Shown here piece by piece: positions 1-22,738 of a DNA stretch of 64,000 bases. Each line of letters starts with the position of its first letter. Position 1 is the first letter of the stretch. The translations under genes and the position numbers were made by a program. Origin of the DNA: Acanthaster planci (taxonomy: Eukaryota; Echinodermata; Asteroidea; Valvatida; Acanthasteridae); the NCBI RefSeq assembly GCF_001949145.1, contig NW_019091376.1:123867-187866 (forward strand). The letters run 5' to 3'. Below the pieces are notes generated by a model. The model saw only the letters and a program-made list of their open reading frames with translations, was not told where the DNA came from and did not search any database.

Positions 1-89
1 TCGTAAGCCCATCGCAAGTCCATCACAAGTCCATCGCAAGTCCATCATAAGTGCATTACAAGTCCATCGCAACCTCAACACAAGTCATC
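1..89. repeat. CAAGTC-type short tandem repeat
   Basis: Seven or more degenerate copies of an 11-bp unit resembling CAAGTCCATCA run from the window edge. A reverse-oriented relative (cttgtgactggacttgtg, then gacttacgatgggctt) is at 185-225. The same CAAGTC core makes the larger array at 4802-5032. It lies in the CEP89 intron after exon 11. Confidence 0.7.
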
Positions 90-434
90 CAGTCTTAAGC
101 CATGTCAGAACCTTTTCAAATGATTAATTAATTCCTTCTGTCATTGCTCAACCTCTTAATACTTATGACGGGCCAAGTGAAAGAGCTTGTGACTGGACTT
201 GTGCAGGGACTTACGATGGGCTTAACTACAGAACCGACGAGTCCACTGGAACACACTTTTGCCATGGGAATGAGTGTAGGGTTGTGGGCCTTCCAGTAAT
301 GTCTACAAACAGGAGGGGCTTCAGTATGTTCCAGCACCCACCTCTCTTCAAAACAAAAAGATTTGGGGTGATGTGGCACCCACCTACAGCACCTCTTGTC
401 CCTGCGGACTTGATCAGTCAATGTCTGCATTTAC

Positions 435-11957
<11,523 letters not shown>

Positions 11958-11997
11958 TTTGGAAAGAGAACGAGATACGCTACATGTAAATGTAACT

Positions 11998-12009
11998 ACG
12001 CATGCGCAG
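11998..12009. promoter_or_regulatory. NRF1-like motif upstream of CEP89
   Basis: ACGCATGCGCAG lies 41 bp upstream of the CEP89 start codon and resembles the NRF1 palindrome (YGCGCATGCGCR). Similar GCATGCGCA strings occur elsewhere in the window (near 12993, 27203, 29452 and 41095), so this may be repeat-derived rather than a promoter element. Confidence 0.2.
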
Positions 12010-12180
12010 TGCTCGCATTACTTAGGGTGCAGCGTCCAAATTTAATAAGTATGCAGTCTCCGCCAGGCGGAAGCGCATAAAAAGTACCCCTTGCAGATTC
12101 TTTCAAAAAGAGGGGTCTATTTGGGTCAAGAAATTATGAGGATGTGTCAGTATGGCCCAGGATCATCTCTTTAGTTTCAG

Positions 12181-12275
12181 GGTCACCCATCTGGGGGCAA
12201 AGCAGACAAAAATGTGATTGAAAATTTGTCAGGCATGTCAAGAGCCCGCGGTGCGGGATGTCATTTTAAAATGGC
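12181..12275. repeat. Dispersed repeat family C, copy 1
   Basis: The stretch around CCCATCTGGGGGCAAAGCAG followed by ACAAAAATG and a Pro-less AAGAGCCCG block recurs at 15867-15950 with moderate divergence. The second copy sits exactly at the inner edge of the 155-bp inverted repeat. Family unknown. Confidence 0.5.
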
Positions 12276-14238
12276 GGCTGATAAGACTTGGAACATTCTC
12301 TTTTTGGGGGGTGAGTTTGTTTTGGGTGGATAATTTAAAAATTCATTGGTTAACCTACTAAAAATTGAAAATCAAGTGAACTATGAAGGACCAAACAACA
12401 ATTTTTTTTGAGAGAGAGAGGCTTCATGGACTTCAGTTGCCTGCCATGGGGATCATATGGCTCCAAACGTTGTTGATTTTACACTACATGTATTTTCAAT
12501 GGAACTCGAATTGGTTCATAGTGCACCCTTTAGGTATGTCAGGCTTTCTCTCTGGACAGCCAGCTGGCCCCACCACAGACGTAATATTATACACACATGG
12601 ACTGACAATGAGGTCACTAGTGCACGTTATGTCCCACGTAAATAGAACTCTCCTTGGTCACTCAGGCCCGAGGGGGCATGAGTGTTCAGAAGTGACCTAA
12701 TTTGACCAGTCCATATGTTTTAGCGACACCTCATACCAGAAAAGTATTCTTTCAGGCTTTTAGTAGTTTCAATTCAACTTTCAATAGCACTTCAAAAATT
12801 GCCAAAAATTTGAAGGTTCATTTTATTTTTCAGAAAAAAAGATCTTCCGGGCCTACCTCCAGAGGGCGCAATAACCAATCAAAAACTTTCAAGTGACCAG
12901 GCAGCGTAATTTTTTTCCCCAAGGACTCAGTAATGGGAGACTTTTGGCGATATCAAAAGTCTGCCATAGTAAAATTATCAAGACCTCCGCGCATGCGTGT
13001 GAGAGATTCGGACGTCGTACGAACTGTACATAACGTACGTACGTAGTGGCGGGTTTTTGTTCACACTGCCAGATGTTTGTGAACAAAACGCTAATCAGTG
13101 GAAGAATGCTTCGATCTTTTGGATTTTTGTCGAAAATATTCAATAACAGTCACTCCGCAGTGCACGTAAAAACCTGATAATTTCATTGCACGACAATCGA
13201 TTACTGCTCAAAGGTTACAGCAGTGATCATTAGGATCAAACGCTTGCAACTGATGGTCGTGTCCCATTGTGGAGTCGAGTACAAAATTCAGTGAAGGTCG
13301 AGTATTAGCCTTCGCCTGCTTTTTGTCGCTTTATAAACGGCATGTATTCTAAGCGGGTTTCTCCGGAACAATATTGTTTGTACTGAAAACTACATGCACC
13401 GAAAAAGGGGGAAAGCGAAGATCTTTATAGAATTTTATAATTTTTTTTAGAATAGGGATTTTCTTTCACAAGGCACGAGGAGGATGCTGTTTTTTATGCC
13501 GCAGTGTGCAGAATGTTTGGCAAGACTAACTCGATCCGATCCTCTGTCAGGCATGTACGGAAGGACTGTCATTTACATTTTACTAGTAGGTTTATGACAT
13601 TCCTGAAGCCCCTCCCCTCAAAACTTTGAAATTATGGAGAATATTACTACAATGACAGGGGCCAGAGAGTAATTATTCCAATTGTGGTCCTACACTCTGT
13701 TACAAAGAAGTAAAATAAATCCAGTAGGCAATTCAAAATTAATACAAAGCAAGACAACAATATTTTCCAATTTAAAAATAGTTTACAAAGCATGAGTTCA
13801 GTATTGCATTGAACCATAATTCCCTGCTACCCGGAACAAAAAAGATAAACTACTCAACTTATTCATCGGGCAGTCGCACATCCAGTCAGCCAGGCAGTCG
13901 CACATCCAGTCAGTATCTGCAGAAAAACAAAAAAAGACTGAAGTGCAAGGATCGGCACATCTTACTGTATTAGTAATGACGGCAAGTTTCCGATTTCCCA
14001 TTGGGACCCTAAAAGCTGCAACACATTCTAAGAATGAATATATCTGTAACACGTTCAAGGAAAGGTGAAATGTTTTTCTTAACACCTCAACCGCACTGAG
14101 TATCCATACATACATCCACGAGCCTCGAACATCACGACCAACAGCATGCAGGTTAAAAATCACGGCTTCTGAGTATGTTGAGCGCTGTTTTGTTTCAAAT
14201 CCAATGGCACTTTCAGCTACTTGGGCTATTCGGGCCAA

Positions 14239-14370
14239 CGTTTATCAGCACCCCGTTACAGAGTTATAGGAATAAGGAGCCGTTTTAGAGGAAACCTCAG
14301 TATCAGGAAAAAACCTGGCGAAAACCTGACAGAGCGAGTATGGACTGGAAACCAAATGCACGGAAAGCCT
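14239..14370 (-). repeat. tRNA-SINE fragment (3' body)
   Basis: On the minus strand it reads GGTTTCCAGTCCATACTCGC, then GGTTTCCTCTAAAACGGCTCC, then GTAACGGGGTGCTGATAAA. These follow in the same order as the body of the full SINE at 18011-18294. The Pol III head is missing, so this is a 5'-truncated or diverged copy. Confidence 0.65.
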
Positions 14371-14594
14371 GGTTAGCTAGCTTCCATTAAGAGACACGCA
14401 GTTTTAACACAATGCACGGCAGGCCTGTGGGCAACCACCCTTTTCAACGTGTTAATGCGGATACTTCAAATTTCGCGCATTGTGTGCCGATCGACGACCA
14501 CGTGATACTCAACAAAAAGACTACCTCAGTGAATGGGAGTTACACACAATGTGAGAATGGAGATGTTGCGTAACACTCGGTGGGCCACATTTCT

Positions 14595-14851
14595 NNNNNN
14601 NNNNNNNNNNNNNNNNNNNNNNNNNNNNNNNNNNNNNNNNNNNNNNNNNNNNNNNNNNNNNNNNNNNNNNNNNNNNNNNNNNNNNNNNNNNNNNNNNNNN
14701 NNNNNNNNNNNNNNNNNNNNNNNNNNNNNNNNNNNNNNNNNNNNNNNNNNNNNNNNNNNNNNNNNNNNNNNNNNNNNNNNNNNNNNNNNNNNNNNNNNNN
14801 NNNNNNNNNNNNNNNNNNNNNNNNNNNNNNNNNNNNNNNNNNNNNNNNNNN
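14595..14851. other. Assembly gap (run of N)
   Basis: There are 257 unknown bases. The right flank is a long G run (CGTGGGGGGGGGGGTGGG) that may have stopped the assembly. Open frames drawn across it have no meaning. Confidence 0.98.
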
Positions 14852-15712
14852 CGTGGGGGGGGGGGTGGGTTCCAGAGCAAATTTTCTCCCATAGCAAAGC
14901 TGTTGCATGTTTATTGTTTTCATTGTTTTCTTTTGTTCTCCCTTTTTCCCTTCCTGGGGTACGGACAGTTGTTACGGAGGGAAGCATTTGGTTTCGACAT
15001 TTACCGGACAGACGTACGTTTATGGTTGGCTATTTTGTCTAGTCTGCAAAAAATTGTTATTTATGGTAGAGTAATAAGGAAGACCCGGGTGATGTGACTG
15101 CAGCCTTCTTGGAATCAAACATGGGGAAGTGTTCCAGTATTTCATATAATTTGTTCTTCGGGGCTGTGATGGTATATGCTGCTATTGAAAGCTCCGGTAG
15201 CCTCACGTATTACCATCTTTCTTCGGGGGATTAGCAATTTCAGATAAAAATGTGGAGTCGTCTCTTAATCAAAATTCCCACCCCCTCCCCTTGGGCGCAC
15301 TAGGATACGCAGTACGGGTGGCCTTGTTGCTGAAAGTGGAGACGATCCTATCAATGTTGATGTCTTAGATCTTAAAATGACGGCTTCACCACATAGCAGA
15401 GAATAAAACCTAATTTCGTTGACATCCAAGTTCTCGTTCAAAGCTTCAGTACGCGTTACGTTTTGCATATCCCCATGCAAACTTTCAGCCCAAATAATAC
15501 AAGTGGTCCTACCGTAGCGATATGCTTAGTTTTTTAGGCAGCTAACTTTCATCTTTGGGATGACATGAAAATACTACATTAAACCGGGAATTTAAACGTG
15601 ACGCTTGCTGAATGCCTTTTTCCTCAATAAAACTTATCGGTCCTTGAAAAAATTTAAAATGTTATCATTCAATAGAAATATATCGAGGAAAAAGAAATGC
15701 AGTGTCTTTTTT

Positions 15713-15867
15713 GGGATTTCACTATTCAGGATCGACGCATTCCTGATTTTCTCCACGGGACGAGGCTCTTAATGTACTCCTGCAGTTTCTGTGGGCCGAG
15801 AAATTGTTTGTGGGATTCACGGTGTAAGCATGCATGGCACAGAATCAACACCCCAGATTCAAGGGCT
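15713..15867 (+). repeat. 155-bp perfect inverted repeat, left arm
   Basis: This arm begins GGGATTTCACTATTCAGG and ends GATTCAAGGGCT. Its reverse complement is at 16118-16272 with no difference that I can find. The 250-bp spacer contains repeat C and ends in a (TA)n run that abuts the right arm. Confidence 0.95.
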
Positions 15868-16093
15868 CCCATCTGGGGTGAGCAGACAAAAATGTTTTTG
15901 AAAATCGTCAGAAGAGCCCGGAAATTCGAGGGGTTTCATTTGAAAAATGCATAAATCTCATCTTCCTTGAAATTTGATTGGTCGCATTCTTAAGTGAAGG
16001 TTGACTCCGCTCAGAGTGGCGCTTTGGGCACTGGACTTTCTCAGATTCATTGCTGAAACCATGAACCAACACCTGCATGCTGGTGGTTGAGTG

Positions 16094-16118
16094 ATATACA
16101 TATATATATATATATATA
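16094..16118. repeat. (TA)n microsatellite
   Basis: About eleven TA units lie at the inner edge of the right arm of the inverted repeat. Confidence 0.9.
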
Positions 16119-16272
16119 GCCCTTGAATCTGGGGTGTTGATTCTGTGCCATGCATGCTTACACCGTGAATCCCACAAACAATTTCTCGGCCCACAGAAAC
16201 TGCAGGAGTACATTAAGAGCCTCGTCCCGTGGAGAAAATCAGGAATGCGTCGATCCTGAATAGTGAAATCCC
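16118..16272 (-). repeat. 155-bp perfect inverted repeat, right arm
   Basis: This is the exact reverse complement of 15713-15867. The two arms make matching open frames on opposite strands, which explains the apparent 85- and 150-codon frames here; they are not genes. Confidence 0.95.
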
Positions 16273-16994
16273 CGGACACTTTCACCAGATCGCACCCTAG
16301 TAAAAGTGTTCGGGTAATTACCTTGTCCCCCGAAATTTGTCCCCGTGCAAAGTCGGGCATTGGGTTGACAGATTTCGTGATTGGTCAACGTGTCGCAGAC
16401 TCTTGGAGGCGTACTTTTGTGAATCGACCGTATCGAATAATGCTGTTGAAAAAAGCACACTTGTCTCAAAAGGTTTTCATAAGTGAATTCTCGCCCCCAA
16501 ATTAATCACAAACACAATTATTTCCCGCAAAATAATGATTTTACACAGTGATAAAAATAGTCAGCGATCAGTATCACATTTGTACATGCAGAAATCGGAA
16601 ATCGAAACTTGCCTTGACGCCACCTACAGGCTATCCACTCCAAGCGGGAACAAAAGAGGGCGTGTTTTGAAAGAAATTGACAGTCTTTGTACGAACTCAG
16701 TTGAAAAACTTGGTATACCAGCCTGTCTTTCTTTCACCGGTGAGGGTGCACTTTAACTCAGGGCGGGTAGTACAATCCACAGACAAATAAACGCGTAATT
16801 TTGAAAAGCATGGGCAAGCAATAGGCAAAACGGTGGATTGCAGCGCGTTCAGTGCGAATTTTGCGTGACGCACTTGGAATGTTTGTATTTATTTACATGT
16901 GCTCTCAAAATACGATTTCATTTTTTTCTCTTCAGTACTGCTATCTCTTCTTTTCAAATGTTGCAACCGCATTGTTGCGTACACGATGGGTTCA

Positions 16995-17160
16995 CGTATT
17001 TGACGGACACAAAAATCAACACACGTGTGCGTTGCCTTCGGCCGTCAAAATCGTCCCGAGAGCGACCAGTGACGGATGCGTAAGGCTGGGCACAATTGTT
17101 GACGCGCATATGGAAAGGCGCCTTTACTTGAACGCTAGCCGTCGTCAAAATCATGCGACT
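16995..17160. repeat. CpG-rich dispersed repeat H, copy 1
   Basis: Contains CGGCCGTCAAAATCG and GTTGACGCGCATATGGAAAG. Related strings occur in the opposite arrangement at about 36100-36280 (CGGCCGTCAAAATCG and, inverted, GTTGACGCGCATTTGGAAA). No coding signal. Boundaries were not resolved. Confidence 0.35.
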
Positions 17161-18010
17161 GGCATGCAAATATGACCCCTAGGAGCGCGCCCTACCTCGT
17201 GCAAAGGCGCAAGCGTGCACGTTTTATTTCCGTGATCGCTTCACAAAAGTAACAGGTTAGGTAATCTTTAGTAATCCGTAATAACAAATTAATCTACATA
17301 ATAACGAATTAATAAGCCGTTGTAACGAATTAATCATCCGTAATGAATAACAATTTACTAACATACGGTGGCACCAATGGGCTTTCGTAGATTACAGCAA
17401 TTACAAGTGGTTGGCAGGCTTCATTTTTTATTGCTACCATTAAGTGTTATCTTAGAGCTGCGTCGGCACTTAGTATACGGCTGAAAAATGGTAGATTGGA
17501 TATGCATGTACGTGTTGTATGTGGCCAGTTTTGGTTTACATGAGGAATGGAGTTCTAACACATGGTTGAAATGATAATATTTATCATTTTAGTACAAAGA
17601 AAGATTTCTTTCTTTTCATGTAACACGAGACACCGAATCTCTTTTAAAAGCCAGATTTTGGCGAGTTTAGTGCCGGCATGGGACATCAAATTCGGTTTGA
17701 AATCTTTGGTTGTACCATCGTGAGCAATTTCGCGAGTGGTTATTCGTCAAATGAAAGTGTATGGTAGCCTTTGTTCCACTGGTTGCAATTATATTAAAGC
17801 AAACTCTGTTTTCCGAGGAACTTGTGGTATTGTGTGATTTGAATAACTACATACCATAGAGCAAGTTTAGACTCACCTGACGAATTCCTGAAATTGCTAT
17901 GCGGGTAACTAAGATGCTAATTTGGTATTGGTTCACTGCTTTACAGTTAAATGGTTTTGACAGTGCATTGTGTGTATATAAGAGTGTGTCTCGTACTAAT
18001 AAAAGGTTGT

Positions 18011-18294
18011 GGGGGGGGCAGGTTAGTGTAGCGGTTCTTTCCTCGCTTTGCATGCACCAATGAGGCCCGGGTTCCAGTCCCGGATTGGCCCAGGCGCTAG
18101 GGGCATTTAGTTTCCAGGCCATACTCGCTCTTGCACATTTTCTCTAGGGACTCCGGTTCCTTCCTGCCTCTAAAACTGGACCTTCTCCCTAACTCCGTAA
18201 TGTGATGCTGATTAACAAAGTGTATGAATAAACGTACAGTTATTGGCGCCAATAGCCTGAGATGCTGAAAGCCCCATTAAAACAAAACAACAAC
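18011..18294 (+). repeat. Full-length tRNA-derived SINE with 11-bp TSD
   Basis: The element is flanked by identical copies of TAAAAGGTTGT at 18000-18010 and 18295-18305. The head carries a Pol III A-box-like stretch (GGTTAGTGTAGCGG, about 18021) and a B box (GGTTCCAGTCC, 18070-18080, one change from GGTTCGANTCC). A body typical of deuterostome tRNA-SINEs follows (ATACTCGCTC, GGGACTCCGGTTCC, CTCTAAAACTGG), then an A-rich tail. The intact target duplication means a relatively recent LINE-mediated insertion. A minus-strand relative is at 14239-14370. Confidence 0.88.
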
Positions 18295-19910
18295 TAAAAG
18301 GTTGTAGAAGTTTGTGCACAGCCATCTTTCGTTTGTTCCGTTCTTTTGGTTGTTATGACTTGCTTCTACGTTACAACAGAACCTAAAGCCAACTATGCTA
18401 TAATGTGGATCCACTTTAATGATGCTGTGGAACACTGTCATAACAAGGTCTTTGGGACTTCACACTTTCTTTGTTATAATAGTTATTTTTATTAGCAGTA
18501 ATGGAAAACAACGAAACACAAAGACTTGGGACCTAAGTGTCCTTGTCATAAACACGACCTTATCTTAAAACCCCTCCGCTACGGAAGACTGCTACTACAG
18601 CACCTTTCTGTGAGCATTAGTGCATACCACACATACAGTCCAGTCACCGTGCAGCTGCTGGTTTAACGGAGCCTGCTGCTGGACAAAGCCGTCCATTCAC
18701 GGCATGTTACTTACAGCTCAGCAAGCGCGGTCAAAATAATCCTGCCATGAAGGGGTTAACCTGATCATTGCCTCATAAAATATCTTCTTGTATGAGCTAT
18801 AGAGACGTGTCACTTTACAGTACAGGCTTACAGGTGTGGCTAGCACAATCATGGAGAAATAAAACATTTCTCCATGGTACAATCGAACCCGAATAAGAGC
18901 ACTGTTTAAGTCGGGGGCGGATCTAGCATTCAAGTAAAAGGGGGGATGGGCATACTGAAGGGACATGCCCTGCTAAGGGTCATCATGCACCGTTCCCCGA
19001 TGAAAAGAAAACTCCAAAAGTTACAGTATTAATTTCTCCTCTAATCTAAAACTATCGAACTAATTGTTTATGGACGGCGCAATCCTCGTGCAGGATTTTT
19101 TTATTCGTTTCTAGTCATTTCACTGGTGAGATCCCTTTAGTCCGCGGCTAAATGGGGGGGGGGGTAACCACCGCAAGATTCGCCTCTGAAAGTGTTGTTT
19201 CTATGGCCTTGACCAAGGCATGTACGTGACATGGCTTGTGTTATTGCTAATAATTATAGTTCAGCCATGGATAAGAGAAAAACGAATTCCCCAACAGTGC
19301 ATGGCCTTTTTACATCGAGTCCCCGACAACCCCACGACCCGGTTATTGTGTTGTGTGTCTACTGAATACTCGTTCTCGTTCATGAATGACTTAGAGTTGG
19401 TTGAATAACCCACGCAGTCATGGCCTGCAACAGAGCCACTCCCTGAATGCTCTGTACACAGCGCAATGCTCATCCACCAATGCATATAGCCCTCGGTTGC
19501 AGTGCCATGTGCTGCGCAGTTAGGTTGAGTCTAGCGAAGTGAACAACTTAGTTTTTCCCAAAACTTGCGGAGTTGATGTCAGTCCCACTCGCAAGTTAGA
19601 CATTCATTCGACTGAGGACTCCGAACATCTAGAAGTGTGACCCGCTACACGACTGTCTGAAAACCAGCGTCTAGTCACTCCACTGACCTACACAGCAAGG
19701 TAAAATCACCCTACTGAAAGCTGTTACAAAATTTCATGTGCAGCCTCGATTCCCACTGCAAGTAGGCTATAGACTAAGTGTTGGTCGTAAACCAGCGTTC
19801 TGATAAATGAATTTGCACGCGTTAAGCGGTATAAAAGGCAAATATTAGGTGGCGCCTTTTGCGAGTAAACTTCGATTAAAATCTAATCTAGCATATAAAC
19901 AAACAATTCA

Positions 19911-20122
19911 GAATTCTCCGTATTATATACAGACACTGCTGCTGTATACCTCGTGATTTGGGACAAGCTTTTGCAAAGCAATGGCTGGATCCTTTGTGTC
20001 CTTCTAATCCGTTGAAAACATTGTATTGTGCAAGGCGTCTCTTACGTAACTGTATAAGCAAACGCTTGCCCGAAGGACGAGGCATAGCTACAGAGCAACA
20101 GTGTCTGTGGTAGGGAGAATTC
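19911..20122. mobile_element. MITE family F, copy 1
   Basis: The element starts GAATTCTCC and ends GGAGAATTC. Inverted inner ends CACTGCTGCTGTATACCTCG and (reverse complement) CACTGTTGCTCTGTAG follow. The second copy at 59101-59346, in an EDEM2 intron, shares the same termini and centre (ACACAAAGGAWCCAG). Non-coding. Confidence 0.7.
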
Positions 20123-20706
20123 AAATGTTAGGTTCACGTAAATTTAACGAACACAGTGTAGTCGCTTTCATTGTTAGCTTAGCCACACGCAGAGTTTTAT
20201 GTTAGACCTTGGCTATTCAGGATTCAGGACTGTTAGGGCTAAACCCAACTGTCCTGAATCCTCCAATTTTGATATGATTTTGCTCACACTCTAGGGAGAT
20301 TTTGCTGCTTATGGTTGTAAGTTTTGTTGTAGAACACAGTCATTTGTGTAGTATCTTGCCGATGAGTGTTTTCTGTTCTGTATTAAAAACTGATAATTTT
20401 TGTACGAGCGGATCGTCAGGCTAATCGCGAAATATCTCATATGTTGTCACTGTAATAGGATGATGTCACATGAGTGGATTAATCGTGACCCAACATGGCA
20501 TGCCAGGGATGATTATACATACAGGGTATCTTAAAAAAGGTAATCCTACTCAAAGGGGTTATTATGACCAGACTGTTTGTTTACCAGCAAAAAGCATTGT
20601 ATCATCTTAAAGACGAAGCTTCACGCCTTTTAATGAAACCTTGGGTAGCATTCCAGGGCCACGCACCACAGAGCACCATTGTCTTGAAATTATGGTGCAA
20701 AAATGC

Positions 20707-20885
20707 CATATGCAGCAAGGTATGAGACGGAGAGAACCCCCCTGCTTTGTGTTGGTCATTGTCTCGCAGGAATCTGGGGAATTCCTTTCAGACATCTTGG
20801 GGGATGTGTTAAGTAACAATAGTCTGGAATTGGACATGTTGGGGGGGTACCCCTCGGTCTCATTTCTTGCTGAATGCTGGGTATA
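20707..20885 (+). mobile_element. MITE family A, copy 1, nested in the mariner left TIR
   Basis: 179 bp, flanked by an 8-bp duplication AAAAATGC (20699-20706 and 20886-20893). The right mariner repeat shows the uninterrupted form at this site, so the empty site is visible in the same element. Ends are CATATGCAGCAAGGTATGAG and, inverted, TATACCCAGC then CAGCAAGAAATGAG. The 8-bp duplication points to a hAT-like transposase. Copy 2 is at 33483-33666 in the opposite orientation. Confidence 0.85.
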
Positions 20886-21050
20886 AAAAATGCAGTTTCT
20901 TCCCTTTCCTCCGGGACAAAATCGACACAGGTTCATGATTTTTTTTAATTCCAGGATTTTATTCCTGAATTTTAAGCCTGGTTTGCTCCATGGATTCTAT
21001 TTACGATTATGTGTAAAACACCTAACAGCCGAAGTTTGTATGATTTTGTC

Positions 21051-22015
21051 TCATGGGCCAAGACCTTCCACGTGTCCACCTCCCCTCTTAAACTTCAAGC
21101 ACAGTTGAGATCGACGGGGCATGTCTTCCACAGCTCGTCCCACGGTCACGTGGATCTTGTCGCAAACTGTCAACCTCGCGATGAATCCTTTAACGCAAAT
21201 CCTGCATGTTGTGGGGAGGGGTGCTGAAAACTCCGTTCTTCAAATGACCCCACAAAAAGAAGTCAAAGGGGTTGGGGTCTGGTGACTTTGGGGGCCATTC
21301 AGTGAGGTGGTTCAAAGCGTCGATTTCGAACAGCGACGAGACGATGGGCTGGTGCACTATCTTGAACCCACCAAACAACGGAACATTCCATTTTGCCCAC
21401 GCTGGAAGTGGATAGGCCTGACCTCTGACATTTCGTTCAAAGCAAAATGGACCAATGATCACGCCATTGCCACAATCCCCTCCTTCCTCCAGCTGGGGCG
21501 CACTGAACAACATTGTGGGTGTTGACCTCACCGTTCATTGCAAACGCAGCCTCATCCCCGATCAAGAAGTTGCGAAGAAATCTGGAATTTCTCTCACACC
21601 GCTCAAGAAGCCGCTCACAAGAAGTCTGTCTTCAAGATCAGCAGGCAGATCATGATGACGGATGTGGACGCGGAACGGATGGAAATTAAGGTCATGACGC
21701 GTGATCCAATTAAAAGTGGCGTGGCTCAGTCCGTCTTGCACTTGTCTCCTTTGGGTGGTAAATCAGTTGCTGTCATACGGCAGCGATGCTTTCTCGAGAT
21801 CTCGCCGTCCTTGGCCTTCCTGAACGTCCTGTGTTGCGGTTGAGGCTGGTTCCGTGCGCTTCATACTTTCTCACATTGGCCCAGATTGTTTTCTTCGCTT
21901 GTGGTTCTCGGTCTGGGAATGCTTCTCGCAAGGCGTCCTGTGTAGCCTGCAAACTTCCGGTTTCATGCCATTTCTTGACCACAAAGATTCTCTGTTCTGC
22001 CGTTAGCTGAACCAT
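21051..22015 (-). pseudogene. Degenerate mariner/Tc1-type transposase
   Basis: It starts at 22015 with an N-terminal helix-turn-helix of the DUF4817 kind: MVQLTAEQRIFVVKKW, then a block of basic residues around RSGRPRTARS. The DDE-type catalytic core follows in pieces in different frames: GDEAAFAMNGEVNTH (near 21555), VQDSAPAHRLVAVR (near 21350) and WPPKSPDPNPFDFFLWGHLK (21240-21300). At least three frame changes and several stops break the frame, and the stretch between the second and third acidic motifs looks shortened compared with the family. The protein cannot be made intact. Confidence 0.85.
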
Positions 22016-22259
22016 TATGACAACTGGAGGTTGATACATTGTCTGTGTGCCAGAATGACATCGGTTCACAAGTGAAGCAACTGTATTTTTGCACCACAAT
22101 TTTAAGACAATGGTGCTCCGTGATGCATGACCCAAGGTTTCATTGAAAGGCGTGATGAAGCTTCGGCTTTAAGACGATACAGCGCTTTTTGCTGGTAAAC
22201 AAATAGTCTGGCCACAATAACCCCTTTAGGTAGGATTACCGTTTGTTAGACACCCTGTA

Positions 22260-22738
22260 GTGCTTAACATAAACGTGTATGCGTGGTAATTTGGTGGTCG
22301 TGTGTGTATAGACAGCGATACAGGTTATGCGTAACGGTTCATGTATATTTCATTGTCACTTGTATTTGTTCAGTGGGTATCACTGGCCGAGTTATGGAGG
22401 TGTTTACAGGCACAGTAACAGGCAGATGTGGTTTGCAGGGTTCAGTAACTATAACCATGGAGGTAGAATTCTACCTCCATGCTATAACATTGTGTTCTTT
22501 GGTAGATGCCAGTGCACGAAGTAGGCGCACATTTTATTGCATGCAGTATAGAATTTGGCATAATGTATAACATTGGGTTTGTTACAAAACGCAACAACAC
22601 GATGAAATATACACGTCAGCCCATTGGTGAGAGTAGTATTAATCCATTACTTAACATCTGCCACGAAAAGCCCAATTCGTATCATGAGCTGCCTAAGCAT
22701 GCATCATATCCACATCACTAGATAAAGCAACCGTCATA
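22260..22738. other. Upstream region of the first SLC22 gene
   Basis: About 480 bp between the mariner right end and the start codon. It contains a short inverted repeat ACCATGGAGGTAGAATTCTACCTCCATG (about 22455-22482, quoted as a palindrome around GAATTC). Only a few bases just before the ATG resemble the matching stretch before the second copy. No promoter motif was recognised. Confidence 0.4.

Larger units (their letters stand above)
11958..20519. other. Intergenic region upstream of CEP89
   Basis: No gene is supported here. It holds repeat C (12181-12275), a 24-bp direct duplication (about 13865-13915, GGCAGTCGCACATCCAGTCAG), a SINE fragment, the assembly gap, the 155-bp inverted repeat, a full SINE at 18011 and MITE F at 19911. 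Open frames in this stretch lack family resemblance and splice context. Confidence 0.6.
20520..22259. mobile_element. Mariner/Tc1-superfamily transposon with ~186-bp TIRs and TA target duplication
   Basis: Ends are CAGGGTATC at 20522 and, in reverse complement, CAGGGTGTC from 22257. Each is flanked by TA (20520-20521 and 22258-22259). The left repeat (20522-20706, continuing at 20894 after a nested MITE) and the right repeat (22072-22257) align along their length, for example TTTGTTTACCAGCAAAAAGC and GAGCACCATTGTCTT in both. The interior holds a broken minus-strand transposase. This is an inactive relic between CEP89 and the first SLC22 gene. Confidence 0.92.

Noticed and set aside
128-430. 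100-codon minus-strand frame next to CEP89 exon 11
   Set aside because: It begins after the clear donor at 434-433 and reads into intron and CAAGTC repeat sequence, so it is read as intronic.
14521-15042. Open frames spanning the N gap
   Set aside because: They consist mainly of unknown residues and cannot be evaluated.
15697-16360. Two overlapping opposite-strand open frames (85 and 150 codons) sharing the same peptide
   Set aside because: The shared peptide is explained fully by the perfect inverted repeat; neither frame has other support.
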